From: Tricholomella constricta
Lineage: Eukaryota; Basidiomycota; Agaricomycetes; Agaricales; Lyophyllaceae
DNA length: 64,000 bases
Direction of reading: 5' to 3'
Assembly (NCBI GenBank): GCA_013368375.1
Contig: JAACJP010000036.1
Coordinates: forward strand, 372,001 to 436,000
The notes below the pieces were generated by a model. It was not told the origin of the DNA. It worked only from the letters and a program-made list of their open reading frames with translations, and searched no databases. Below, piece after piece: positions 38,239 to 50,593 of the stretch. The translations under genes were made by a program, and so were the position numbers. Within the stretch, counting starts at the first letter, position 1. Each line of letters starts with the position of its first letter.

Positions 38239-41200
38239 CTACTCGTCATCAGGATCATAATAACCTCTCGCCATACTCCCACTCCGATCGATGATGGCAT
38301 ACATGTTCCCCACCTTGACGCGACCGACCACGCACTGCACAGATGTCATGTCGACGACTTCTGTTCGCCCCTGCCTCTTATAGTAATGCATATCGAGTGA
38401 GTTCTCCGCCTCTACAGTGCAAGTGCGGATGGCAGCGAGGATCAGAGTTGCTGGTTGGACGAGCTCGAGATCTGGCGTGGCCGGGAGTTTAACGACGAAA
38501 ATGTTCTCGAGCTGACCATAGAAGGACTGGGGCTCGTACTCGGGTTCGCGGTCACGGCTGCGGGCATGCTTGTCGACAAGGAGATCATACTGTAATGGAA
38601 CCTGATAGAAAGCACTGTTGAAAGGGAGAATATTCAAATTCACGTACTCGGACAAATGTTGCATCACGGTTGTCATATTTGGGTTTGACCAATGACGATG
38701 CATGCATAGTGTCACCATCGAGTCTCCGAACCTTCCCCCATTGTTCGATAATTTCGGGCTTCAGGTGCTTCCCAATTATTCTGGTGGTTGTGTTGAATCG
38801 AGTTGCCAGCGAGACAGCGATTTTTTTGACAAGAGTCGGTAGAAGAGAGCCGGAGCTGGCTGTACGACGGGGTGGAAGAAGCTCACATGTTGGATCTGGA
38901 AGAAGGCATGTTAACTGGCAAAATTTACATACTTAAAGCCTGCTTACATGACACGTTGTGAAAATTAAGTTGTGCACTGGATCCCTTGGGCAGAAGTGAG
39001 AGACTGTCTTCGAGGTTGTACTTGATCTTGATGAGGGAGAGCTGCGCGTTCGCAGCAACATAAGAATCCATGCTCCTGTATGGGTGGCGTCGGCTCTTGA
39101 TGGTCGGCAGAAGGCGGCCGCAGAAGCGCTCCATTGGAAAGGCCCAATACGCCCAAACTGGCCCTGCTTCTCGGATACCATCAGCAATGTGCAGGAGAGA
39201 ATGGACAGTGAGTGGACATGACGAGAGTCGCTCTGGACTGTATTGATAATATAGCCTGTGGAAGAATTTCGAGTTGTTTACAAGATATACTGCAATAAGG
39301 CTGCGAGAACTCACTTTTCGTAATCTGTTACCCACTGCGCAAATCCAGTCCTGATACGCGAAATGTCCTGGTCTGAGAGTTCGAATTGTAGGCATAGGTG
39401 GATGATTTTCACAAGATCGACGAAGTGGTCGTAGTAAATGCGGTTGCGAAACTTGTTGTGAAGGAGCACGGGACCAATATAGAGGGTCCACAGTGACCAC
39501 ATGTCCGCAGTGCAGGCGGTCTTATCCTGAATGATATCGCGCGGGCGTGCTCCGAATGCTGTTGGGATCGTTGAACCTGAGGCTACGGTGGCCGCTCCAA
39601 TATCCTTCCATAAGGCTGAGTCTAGTTCATACGTTCCCTCGCCCTCATCAAGATCCTTGTAATTCCCACTCCAAAGAAGGACAAGGTTCTGGAGCAAGTT
39701 TTCGTACACGAGGTGCATGAAATCACAAGGAAAAGATTGAGGGAACGAAAGAGATGATAGACAGGCAAGTAAGGGAACTCCTTTGACACCGTATGACTTT
39801 GCGAGACGTTCAGCTTCGGCCTGAGTGGGTGCTGATTGGACTTCGCGGCCTTGATCAAGAATCTCGGCATGGGTACGAAGAGGTAGATCCAATGGGTCGT
39901 ACTTGGGCACAAAATTCGGTGTACCGGCACTGGGATGATGGCTTCGATCAAGCGGAACATAATGTGTGGGTCCACGGCTGTGAGGAACCCGGACCCCTTG
40001 TATCTTGCATGAGCGGCAAGGAAAAACTCCGTTGTGGCCCTTCATGCGCATTACCATCGAGACTGCCGGCATGTCACCAAAAACAAGGATAAGATATGCA
40101 TGCAACACGAAGAGGGCCGACATCGTCACATCGAAGGCACGTACACCAAGGGACAGCCTGAGGAGTTCTTCGACAAGTGGCCAAAGAAAAGAGTCGAAGT
40201 CTTTTGGCTTCTTTGGTCCAGGAATTACCCCTACACACATGATATTCTTCAGGTGGAAGCGGATCTCGGGGGGAAGATTGTAGTTGAAAATTATGAGGGG
40301 CCAGGCAGTGTGTTTTCGCTTCCGAAATGGTGCAAATCCATCTGTTGAGAGACCCAGGGCAATGTCGCGATCATCAGAGAAGAATTTATATGGGCGTGCC
40401 TTTCCATTTACTTCGACAAAAGTTTCCTTCAGTAAACCATACAGCTTGCCATCAAAGACGTCGCTGACTCCACCACTGGTGCTGCGGCGGAATGTGGCAC
40501 GATACTTCATCAGTCGCACGACGGTAGGGTTTTGAAAATGTTCGATAAGGCGGCGAATGATAGGGATATAAATAAAGCGGTTTCGAGAACGCTTTTCCGA
40601 GTCGAGCCGCGGTTCGTTACAGAATGTACAAGTCTCTGCATTTGCGTGGGGGCCTACATAGCAAAGGCAAGAGTTGATACAGCAGTCATATGGAACGGGG
40701 CGGAGTGCGGCAAGGAATTCGACGCGAGCCTTGGTAGATTTCCATGTCTTGATATTGGCCTTTGGGAATGTGCTTCGAAGCTTGCTGAATGTCTTCTCCG
40801 TTAGGTGTTCGTCTGTCTTCAGTGCAAAAGCACGTAGTAGTTCGAAATCTTCTTCAGTAAGTTCTTCAGCTGTGCAGATATGATGAGCATGTCGTGGATG
40901 TGAACAAAAAAAAATTGTACACACCGATCTGAGCAAGCTCGCGTTCAAGGTCCTCGCCAATCCAATCAGACGCCGGGAGTCCATCTTGCTCCTCCTCTTC
41001 CTCCTCTTCACTGGAAACCCACATGGACTGCTCTCCGTCATCTTTACTCACTTCCTCTTCCTCGTCATCGCTCTCATACTCCTCCACCATCGCAGTCCTG
41101 AACCGTGTCCGATTTGTCCATGCATTCGCATGTACCTCAGTGAGGATATCTTGCACTTGCTCTGGATCTGCAACGAGCGGAGGCAAGTCATCAGCAGGAC

Positions 41201-41453
41201 CGGAGGGTGGCGACACGGGACTTGCGGAGCTCTGCTCCAAGGAGGCTTGATCCATGTCGCATTGTTCACGAGGTGATGCAAGGGGTGGTGGTGAGCGCGA
41301 AAAGAACCGCTTGAGGTATGAGAAAGGATTTTTCTTCGCTCTTTGAGCCTTCACGCGTGGGGTTGCTTGCCCTTGTCGGTGGCGTAGCTCGGTGCGTCGT
41401 GGCTCCATTTTCTTGCAAATAGAGCACCAGACCAAGTCTGATGCCTTGGGCAT
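38239..41453 (-). CDS. CACTA transposase, Tnp2-like
   Basis: Five exons (41453-40925, 40869-39315, 39255-38948, 38895-38648, 38601-38239) join in frame to 1000 residues. The N-terminus has a possible zinc site WCSICKK, a basic region and a long acidic stretch (EEEEEEE). A cysteine cluster follows, CCINSCLCYVG...CTFCNEPR, as in Tnp2 proteins. The core has DIALGLSTDGFAPFRKRKHT, WPLIIFNYNLPPEIR, VGVIPGPKKPKDFDSFLWPL and GVFPCRSCKIQG. The C-terminal region has PMERFCGRLLPTIKSRRHPY, then FYGQLENIFVVKLPATP. It should cut the element at its ends and reinsert it. The start ATG 41453 was chosen because it gives MPKASDLVWCSICKK right at the zinc motif. No frame break is seen. Confidence 0.9.
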
Positions 41454-41661
41454 GGTGAATGTGAGTCGAAATTGGTAGAGACTAAGTATAGGGGAGGCTT
41501 GTCTACAAAGGAAATGTCCGTGCGCATGCAAGTCACCTGATAAATTTGTTGTCAACGAGCGAGAAATTGAAATTGAGCATAAACTCACCTATCACCGCAT
41601 CCTCAAGACCGCTACGTCGACCCTCTGTCCTCTCACTACAACAGACTTCGCTTCCCGCACA

Positions 41662-42646
41662 ATGGCCAACACGAGCAGCACATCTTCAAATATTCGGAAC
41701 ACGAACAGAAATATGAGCCAAGACAAGGCCAGAACTGGCACCAAAAAGGGGCGACCTTCAAAAAAATCCAGTAACACGACAGCCTCAGTGGGAACCACCG
41801 AAAATCAAGCACTCACACCTGGAGAAGGCAGAGCAAATGCCACAAGCAGCTCAGCTCCTCAGAACACAGGAAGTACCACGGTTCCGTCAACATCTGATCA
41901 AAGTGCAAATGTTATCCAAGAGAAGGATGCTGAGATTGAGCGCCTGAAAGGTGAGCATTTTTGCGATCTCTGAAAGCACCATGATACAGCTGTAGATGAC
42001 CTGTCGATAGCGTTACTCGCTGAAAAGGAAAATCAAGAACCTTCGTCAGAGGATAGAATTGTTGCGATAGAGCGCCCCAAAGGAGAGGCAGGAGACAAGC
42101 GGAAAGGATTTGTACTCCAAGACGCGATGGAGCTAAGTGGGAGTGAAGAGCAAGAAGCGTTGTACAAGTCTATTTTGGTATGTGTGCTTGGTTGTCAGCG
42201 TCGCTTCTCATGATTCAGATGACCCTATCACGCACATGATTACTCCTTCCAGCGCTCAACTCGTCGCAATATCATCCGAGTGAACCTCGACATTGATATG
42301 TGTTACAGGAAGCAGGATCATGAGAAGCTTTTGCAAGTCTTCAGATTGGTGAGACATAGGCTTAATCCATGCTTTGATTACTCTTACACATTTAGGACAG
42401 ACACGAAACGAGTTCTCGTACCTCACCAAGAAGCGCTTCCCAGCCGACTGGGCCATTGCAGAGATGGTGAAGCAGTACCTTCGAAACCAGCGCAAGGAAA
42501 ACAAACGCAAGCTGAAGACTGCTCGTGATAGTGGCCGCACTCGTAAACGGGCCCGGCACCATCAACATATCGATGACCTAATGGACGAGAATCAAACTGG
42601 AGCTGACGGAGAGAGCGATTCGAGCAGCGGAAGTGACGAAGATTGA
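41662..42646 (+). CDS. CACTA second gene: small basic/acidic protein, possible DNA-binding partner
   Basis: It diverges from the transposase across ~210 bp. Four exons (41662-41950, 41990-42177, 42253-42348, 42401-42646) join in frame to 272 residues. The N-terminus is Ser/Thr/Asn-rich with TKKGRPSKK, an AT-hook-like GRP patch. A short coiled-coil segment (EKDAEIERLK) and a conserved-looking middle part (RRNIIRVNLDIDMCYRKQDHEK, split here by no intron) follow. The C-terminal part has FPADWAIAEMVKQYLRNQRK and a basic stretch KRKLKTARDSGRTRKRAR, then an acidic tail. Plant CACTA elements carry a second protein (TnpA) that binds subterminal repeats. A like role here is inference from position and composition. 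Confidence 0.7.
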
Positions 42647-43129
42647 ACCAGTGCTTGACTTTATGGTAAGTCGAGTGATTTCTACATGATGGCCGTCTGA
42701 TTTGACAATTCCTCCAGTTCTAACTCTGTACGTTGTCGTTATATGTTGTGCATGACCACCGTACGTACCCTTTCCTGGCATGCCGCTCGGTGCTGCTGCA
42801 TTCCATGTACCGACTTCAAACAACATGTTATACATATTTAAATATACTACTCTTTTCAAACCGTATGTCGAGTGAACTGCCCCAGTTATGAGTGAGTGTA
42901 AATTCCTCGTCAACCGAGTCGAAACAAACCTCACGAAAATAACCCTTCAAACGAATTGGAACAACCAGAGGAAACACCGAAAATCTACCTAATCAAATCG
43001 GCCATAAAACATAATATTTTAACCTGTTCACGACCCGTTAAGGGCCACCCGTTTGACGACTTGTTTCCCATTCAACGGGCTATCCCAAACCAGTAAAGCA
43101 GTCAAAGCACCCTGAAAAACGGGTTACTG

Positions 43130-43165
43130 ACCCACTCAAAACAATCCGTTCCGGGGTGCATAGTG
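43130..43165 (-). repeat. CACTA right terminal inverted repeat
   Basis: Read on the minus strand it begins CACTATGCACCCC, then ACGGATTGTTTTGAGT. CAG follows at 43166-43168. Confidence 0.93.
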
Positions 43166-43168
43166 CAG

Positions 43169-45466
43169 GCAGAACGGCCGCAAGGAAACAAACCTCCCTC
43201 TGCGACGATCTCGCTACCGGATCGCTGCGTTTCCGGTGTGGAGATCGCATCGTACACCTCGTGGTGTGATATGTGCAATGACGGCTGTGAGCTCCGGGGT
43301 CTGGCACTAACGAGGGACTTGGGGGTACGACTTGACTTGAGGTTTTGTGCTCGTGAGGCTCCCCCGAGACTAGCATTTGAGTTCTGAGTACTGAGTGCTG
43401 GCGTGCATTCCTCGCGCAGCGTGGTTAAACGGAGTTGGGAATCTGGGGCTGCGCCATATGCAGACAAATTGACGCTGCGGTGGCAGAAGAGAAAATAGAT
43501 TTGGATACACCTGCAGCTGTAATCGCGCGAAGAAGAGAGAAGTGTAATTCCAAGTTTCAAATCAACTTGTTCAAATTGCAGAAAGGAAAACACGTAAGCT
43601 TGCAATTGCATTGTGCGAACTTCTCCTGAACAAGTCGCGATCGCCTACATATTATAATTAAGGCGACTCCATTCTACATTCCGATGTCCGATGCTTTCGG
43701 GAATCCAACACATATGCAGGTATCTCTCTCTATGCGCATCGAAATTCCTGACGCGTCTCCGGCATCGCGCATTCTGCTAAGCGCTCCACCCTCTGACCCA
43801 ATTTGAGCGAGCGGGCCACCGCTTCCGCGCTTCGATTATAATGCATCGACGTCCTCCCGGTTCCAACACCACACAATTGGAATATCAATAACAAGCGATG
43901 AAATATCATTATCAACCGAAAGCTCGGACCTGGGTTCTGCTGCAGGCCAATGCAACGCCCGCGCCACAGGAGACGAGCATCAGGTACCAATTGAGAGCAC
44001 CGACCCCTCTTCTCTTGCCTCTTACCTCTTGCTTTTGAATTTTTTGGTGGCGTTGAATTGGATCGTCCCCTTTCCCCTTTCCCCCTTTATCATTTTCCCC
44101 GTACAGCAACCCCGTGCGCTGAGGATGTTTGCGTACCCTCGCGGTCCCAAGATCTGGTCTGAAACAGGCAAAGCTCACGCGGTGGGTGGAATATCATATA
44201 CATGCCTTGTGATGTCCATTGGCATTCCCCGCCCCCTTGATTTTGTTTATCTGTTGGTATTTTGTATTGGCATTGACGAGCGTAGGAATTTGGAGATACA
44301 TATTGATATTTATCGTCTCCTCACCTTTAGGTTTTTAGGTTTTAGGGTTTGGGTCATCGGCTGGGAGTTGATATCGATGTACTGATACTGATAGTATTTC
44401 TAATATTAATAGGCGCGTCGTGAATTTACTGATTACCGGTTCGTGAGCATGCGCGTCGTCCCCCGCTGTCCATCCGTCGTCGTGCCCACGACGCGCCCAC
44501 TGTTCCCCTACAGCCGCGTTAAAGCAAGGCCGGTCCTAATCCGAGGACCGACTCGGAGGCTGTGTTCGCTCGATCATCAGAGACCCAATGTACTTGCAAT
44601 CTGCTCCCGGTGAAGGTCGGCGGCGGCGGAGCTCGAAGGTCGCAGCCGCGAGCGGCGAGCGCTGTGTCGTCACTATCGCAACATGCGTCGCCACCGTCGA
44701 CGTCATCCTCCTCACACCTCTCTCGTACCCCTTCTGAATTACCCCCGCAATACAAATGTCTCGTATTTATATTCTGTATGTACATGACATGGGTCCTAGA
44801 TCGATCATTGACCATATGCGGGGCCGCCGGCCCCGATTTGCGTGGGTATATTTGGCTAGACGTACGTCTTGGTCTGTGACACCTCCACAACTAAAAGTGG
44901 AGATGGAGAAATGAAATAACAGATGATCACACGACGACACCGCTGACGACTCTTATGACAGGACACCAAGGCACGATGTTGGCGGTTGGTTGGAAGCTTC
45001 GACCCAGAATGCAGGAAGTCGCCCTCTTTTAAATTCGACCGCACCCTAGAATTTTTTGCTCCATTTTACTGAGAGGTTGATGGTGGCCATTGGGCTGGCG
45101 TGGTACTGGGCGGTGATTGGGAGCAGCTAAGGACTATGTATGACGCTACAGTCGAAGTCGAGTTCGCGCGCTCCTGCAGCTTCCTGCAGCTTCCTGCAGG
45201 GACATACAGGCTTCGCCTCGAGGTGATGGAACAAACGCCGCTGTCCGGGAAAGTGCGGGGAAGACAGACGACGATGTATAAGAGGCGTTTTTATGATCGA
45301 GCCGTGTGACTGCATCTAGTCTGCATCTGGGCTCGATCTTATCTGAGACGGGGACGCGATCACAAGGCGGCATTAGAAGTCTCGGCAGCGCAACGAGGCA
45401 ATCCCAAGTTCTCATCACCACCAACTTAACGCAACCCAAGTTGTTGCGCATACAACCCACACACCC
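43169..45466. other. Intergenic region between the CACTA element and PPS1
   Basis: In 2.3 kb I find no supported gene. Scattered frames of up to ~160 codons are on one or other strand and look like chance. It contains a TTTTTAGGTTTTAGGG-like patch near 44330 and three copies of a ~10-bp AGCTTCCTGC unit near 45178-45205. The last part should hold the PPS1 promoter. Confidence 0.5.
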
Positions 45467-48400
45467 ATGCACCACTACGGAGTTCCAGACGCTGCAACCA
45501 ACGACACGTCTCTCCTCCCCCTCGCCCGCTTCGCCCACCTCCACCTCCAGCACATCCTCTCTCACCCACCAGACAGCGTCCTTTTCCCCTTCCTCCACGG
45601 CCTCGAGGGCGACAATCACGCTCAAAACACCTTTTTCTCTTCTTCATCCTCCTCCTGCTCTGTCCCCGCCAAGCGGGGCCCGACGGTACCGCCCTACAGG
45701 GGACTCGTATGGGTCGTGTGCGAGGATGACCTCGACGCCGAACCGCGGCGCTATGCACGCGAGCTCGCCGTGCTCCGGCGGAAACGCGACGGGGGTTTTG
45801 GGGATGGCGCGAGTGGAGGGCCTGGGACGCCCGCCCTCGAGGGGGACAGCGAGAACAGCAGCAGTGATTTTGACGAGGACGACGACGACGATGTGGACGA
45901 GGAGTTTGGGGCTGAGCAGGGCCAGCCGCGGGGGGTAAGAGTGGATGTGGTGCCCCCAGATGCGATGGACGTGGATACTGAGCGGCCTGGCCACCGGGAT
46001 GCGATTGATATGGACCTTGTGCGGGCTGAGGACAAGGGCGCCGGCGGGGAGAAGCATATGCACCCCGTCGTGCAGCGCCCTGCCCCCATACAGACTGCGA
46101 ATCTGCCCTCGTCGTTTTCGAGCGCGAGTTCGGGCGGGCTGAGTACGAGGTTCGTCTGTCCCCGTTGAGCTTTAGTCTGGTCCTTTGTCTGACGCTATGT
46201 AAGCAGTTTCACGACGACTGCGAGCAGCAGCAGCGACAGCGACGGCTTCTCATTCTCCCCTCCCTTTGGCACCAGGTTCGTGTCGTATTATTCTTCAATT
46301 CACATGTGACTGACCAACTTGCGACCCCAGCCCGACCCCAACGCCCTCTACCAAACCAGCCGAGACCGAAATGAATTCGACCAATTGCCCCAAGCCCCCC
46401 TCCCTCGCTGCTACCCAAGGCCCGCCAAGCCTCAACGGCAACGCCAATGGAAATGCGTTACCAAATGGCATCACTGCCAAGTCCCCAATACCCAACACGC
46501 CCAACCCGGACCTGGCCCTCCTGACGTGCTCTTTCCGCCCCTGCGAGATCCTGCGCCGCACGAAGCCTAAGTTGAGCCTTGATGCGCAAGGGCGAGGCGA
46601 GGACAAGGCCGGGAACGGAGAAGGGGATGCGGATGCGGATGAGGGCTGGGAGTTTGTGCCTGCGCGTGTACCGGATGGGATCTCGTTGAGGAATTTTGGT
46701 ATTCAGGTGGTGAGTCGTCTTGTTCTATTCTTGTGTTTGCGGGTTGTTCCTGGACAATGTTGTGCGCGTCGGGTGGACCCCCTGTGGGGCATGCATGCAC
46801 ATCCCAGCCAATATACGCGCCTCTTGGCGTTCATTCGTTCGGCCGCTGAGCGAGCGTGTGCGGCGCAGTGATTCCCGTCTCATGACTTCTGCTTCTTCAG
46901 CTTCATGCTATCGGTTTCTGTTCTATTTTTTCTCTTAAAGTGCGGGCTCAACACGGCGCCTGTACCATCTGCCTCGCGCTATATGCGCTTTCGCCTTCTG
47001 CTAAGCTCTGCTTACGCTCTTCTGTGCGGCGCCCTTTCTTGTCTGTGCGCATACCGTGTTCCGTCCCGTTGTCGAGTGGCCCAGCGCGCCAGTGTGCATA
47101 GTGTAAATCGTATTCCAGTTCTTTTCTTTTCTTTCCCGACTATCATGGATAGCACCGCGCATATAACAATCTTCTTTCTTCTTTTATGTACTTCCATCTT
47201 CATATCTTCCTCTTCCGCTTCTTTCCACCTTCTTACTCGTTTCTCGCACATGTATTCCTTATCTCGTCCCGCCGCCACCGCTAACCTTTTTCGCAGCCAA
47301 TCTACGCGACGCTTTCTGATATCGTGGTTTACTCGCCCAAGGGCCCCACGCCAAACGCACACGCGCTCGTGCGCCGCCTGCGGGAGGCCGTGCGCCGGAA
47401 GTGGGAGGAGCGCGTTGAGCGCTTGGGGGGGTTGCCTCAGGTGGAGGTCCAAGAAGGTATGCATCCTTTACTTTCTATATCTATACGCCAGCTGCGTCGC
47501 GTCTGTACGTTCGACTCCTGACTCCTGACCTGCCTGCTCATCTCCCCGCACGCCCGATCTGACCGCCACCCTCTTTCTCTCAGATACAAACTCAGAGAAC
47601 GCACAGAAGACAAAGGCGAAGTCCCACCCGGACCTGCTGAACTATAACGTTTTCCTCCTCGACGCGACGGCCGCAGACATGCAGGCCGACACCGGCGTCC
47701 CGCACCTCGTCATGCGGCTATGCGGGGGCGGCGTCCCCGGCGCCCCGAACGCGAGCTCCCCGGGCTGTGGCGACGGCGTGTGGGGTGCGCATACGGACGG
47801 GACGGACGGGCATTTGTTTGATATGGACACGGCGCCGGCGGAGGAGGGGCGGAAGGACCCAGCGGACGGCATGTACGTTGATCTTGATGCGGAGATGGAT
47901 TTGGAGACGGGTATGGACGTGGACGGCGTCACCGGCCCTAGTTCACACGCGCATCCTTCGAGGAGGAGAAGGGCGAAGGACCGGAGGCGGGTTCAAGGGG
48001 CGGCGCGGGAGCCGAACACGGTGGACTTTGCGCAGCGCGAGAAGGAGGAGATGTGTGATTTGACCAAGGCCAGTGAGATCATCAGCGTCTTCCCCCCCGA
48101 TGAGGCGGAGGGGTACGGGTACGCGCATCATATCATCACGCCCCCACACCCGCAGCCGTCGTCCGTGCCGAGCCTGCACTCGCTGTCGCCGACTACTTGG
48201 GCGCCGCACGTCGGGCAGGTGTTCCTCGGCAACTCGGAGGACGTGCCCCTTGCCCCGGAAGTGCCGAGCCGCTTCCGCTCTGCTGCTGCGCTTGGGCTAA
48301 TTGGGTCTGCCGAGCAGCAGAAGACGAGTTCGGGGGGAGGGGACGTGGAGGGAGAGGACACGGAGGACCCGTTCAACTACCGTGCGACGAACGACCCGGC

Positions 48401-50593
48401 GCGTGGGTTTGGGTATGATATATGCATCGAGTGTCATGATTTGGCGCCGTTCCCCAGTGCGGCGCATTTGAGGGCGGCGGAGGAGCATTTAGCAATGTTG
48501 GAGGTGATGTGGGTGAATAGGGAGATGGGGAGGGAGAGGGAGAGGGAGGAGGAGGAGAGAGAGAGGGAGAGGGAAGGTCGAGAGAAGCAGAAGGGAACGG
48601 AAGCGGGAACGCAGCCACGCCGCATTTCGCCGCGTCCCCCGCCCAACGCGAATGCCGTCATCCATCTCCCCTTTCCAAGCTCGCCCACCAACACACATAA
48701 TGCAATGAACTCGCTCCTGCCCGTGATCTGGTTCCTCCAAAAATGGCTTGCTCCTGTTATCCCGCCCCAAACACCCGAGCCCAAGGCCAAGCCCACGCCA
48801 CCGCCCCAAACACCCCCACCGCCGCCGCCCAGCACTACTAGTGGTTTAGGATCACGCCGCTGGAGCTCAGTCACCGCGCTGATGCCGCACTTCCCCTCCT
48901 TCCCGGGCTCCTCTTCTTCATCCTCATCCGCCCCACCTGCTGCACCCACCATGCCCACGCGTACCCGCTCCTTCACCTCGCCCCCGGGGCACCCACCGCC
49001 CGCCACACCCTCCGCCACACCACCGCCTGTCCCCACCCGCACGCGCCCCATCAAAGTCCTCATCTACTCCGCGGACGGGTACACCGAGTCCTCCGTACCG
49101 GCGCTGTGCCTGCTCATGGCGGTCAAGCGCCTCGCCCTGCCAGAGGCGTACCTAGAGCTGCAGGTCGCGCGGCGCCGCTCGTTCTTTGTGTACCATGCGG
49201 ATCTGGGCGTGCTTCGACGCGTGGAGGCACGGTTGAGGGAGGACGAGGAACGTGCGAGGGTTGAGCGGGAGAGGCTTGAGCGGGCTAGGATGAGGGTGGA
49301 GCTTAATCAGAACCAGAACCAGAGCCAGAGCCAGAATCAGGATCAGGATCAGGATCAGGATCAGGATCAGGGCGAGGCGCACGGGGTGAATGGGAATGGG
49401 AAGCGGGTCGCGCCTGCGCGCGCGGGCTGGGGGGAGGGGTGGAGGCAGCTGCCGCCGCCACCGTCCGTGCCGACGCCCCCGCCTGCACAGCAGCAGCCTC
49501 TCGCGGGGAGGCCTGCGGCCAAGTCGGTGTCCTTTGCACATGCGCCGCCCCGGTCGCCGCCGCTGGTGGTGCCGTCGCAAGGATATGCGATGCATAACAA
49601 GTTCATCTCGGGCACGCCGCCGGCGCAGCAGGCGCAGCCGGTGGTGGCGAAGGGCCGGCCGAGGGCGAACACGAGCCCTTGGCTCCCTAGTTTGTTTGGA
49701 GACCACCAGTCGTGGTTCAATGACTCGCGGTTCGATGGGAGCTTCCCCAGCCGCGTGTTGCCTTTCTTGTATCTTGGGAACTTGTGAGTCTTCGTGTTTT
49801 GGGAAACCTTACACCGTGAAGCTGATTGGGCCGGGATGTGTCGTTGTTTCGTCGTTGTTGTTGTTGTTGTTGTATTTAGGAACCACGCGTCGAATGCGTA
49901 CATGTTGCATGCGCTTGGTATCACGCACGTTGTGTCGGTCGGAGAATGCGCGCTCGTCCCTCCGCCGCATCATATGCATGGGCATGGACATGGGCAGGGC
50001 GCGTACCACTCCACAGTGCCGTACCAGCACCCGGGGCCGGGCGCACACTACACGCCAGGCAAGGGGCCCGGGCAGGGCTCGCTGTGGTTTGAGGAGCGCG
50101 AGGGCCGCATCAAGGTGTTGGACATCAAGGGCGTGTGTGATGATGGCATCGACACGCTCGAGCCGCAGCTTGAACCCATTTGTGATTGGATTGACCAAGC
50201 GCGGGTGGAGGGGGGCCAGGTGCTGGTGCATTGTCGAGTGGGCGTGTCGCGGAGCGCTACTGTTACTGTGCGTGTCTTCTCCGGCACCGTTTTTTGTTTT
50301 TTTTTGGTCCTTTTAATTATTTTTCTTTTTGCTTGTTGCAGATTGCGTATGTGATGAAACACCTCGGGCTCCCGCTCGTCGACGCGTACCTCATTGTCCG
50401 CTCGCGCAGGCTTTCGGTGCTGATCCAGCCGAACATGCGACTGTTGTATAACCTTTGTGGGTGGGAGATCAAGCTCGCGAAGGCGCGTGCTGGGGATGAC
50501 GAGGACAGTTTGCGAAAGGAACTCGCAAGGATGTTGACCTGGCCTTACCTCGCCAAGGAAGTCCACGCCCTCAATGAGAAATATCTCCATTGA
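45467..50593 (+). CDS. PPS1: Pps1-type dual-specificity protein phosphatase
   Basis: Seven exons (45467-46149, 46207-46275, 46331-46709, 47297-47456, 47584-49783, 49880-50267, 50342-50593) join in frame to 1376 residues, larger than yeast Pps1 (about 800). The C-terminal ~230 residues are the phosphatase: FLYLGNLNHASNAYMLHALG, GITHVVSVGE, the conserved aspartate in LDIKGVCDDG, the catalytic loop VHCRVGVSRSATV (Cys-X5-Arg) and RSRRLSVLIQPNMRLLYNL. In yeast, Pps1 acts in S-phase control. The extra length is low complexity: Asp/Glu runs, an (ER) charged stretch, Pro-rich parts and a Gln-Asp repeat from a GATCAG hexanucleotide. Intron 3 (46710-47296, 587 bp) is about ten times the length of the others. 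Confidence 0.88.
46710..47296 (+). other. Unusually long intron 3 of PPS1 (587 bp)
   Basis: It runs from GTGAGT to TTTTTCGCAG, between FGIQV and PIYATLSDIVV. Other introns of this gene are 52-127 bp. It is CT-rich toward its 3' end. I recognise no transposon ends or coding frame in it. Confidence 0.7.
49328..49372 (+). repeat. In-frame hexanucleotide repeat in PPS1
   Basis: Six or so copies of GATCAG (variants CCAGAATCAG before it) encode a Gln-Asp run after a Gln-Asn/Gln-Ser run. Length should vary between strains. Confidence 0.85.

Larger units (their letters stand above)
38002..43165. mobile_element. Complete CACTA (EnSpm) DNA transposon, 5164 bp
   Basis: The terminal inverted repeats (38002-38037 and 43130-43165) match at about 31 of 36 positions and start CACTATG. 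The element is flanked by the 3-bp target duplication CAG (37999-38001 and 43166-43168). CACTA ends with a 3-bp duplication are diagnostic of the superfamily. Inside are an intact Tnp2-type transposase on the minus strand and a divergent second gene on the + strand. Subterminal ACCCGT/ACGGGT motifs recur near both ends (about 38053-38125 and 43030-43125), as expected for transposase-binding sites. Everything needed for an autonomous element seems present. Confidence 0.95.

Noticed and set aside
42280..42528. An 82-codon + strand frame read straight through the last CACTA accessory-gene intron
   Set aside because: Using acceptor GGACAG before 42401 keeps the frame and gives the basic-acidic tail, which fits better.
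43102..43611. A 169-codon minus-strand frame overlapping the right end of the CACTA element
   Set aside because: It crosses the transposon boundary, has no domain-like features and is best read as chance.
44325..44352. Telomere-like TTTAGGG-type patch
   Set aside because: The repeats are irregular and few, so an internal telomere or chromosome end is not supported.
47012..47464. A 150-codon minus-strand frame within the long PPS1 intron region
   Set aside because: It overlaps a PPS1 exon, is rich in Arg as expected from antisense of this composition, and has no motif.
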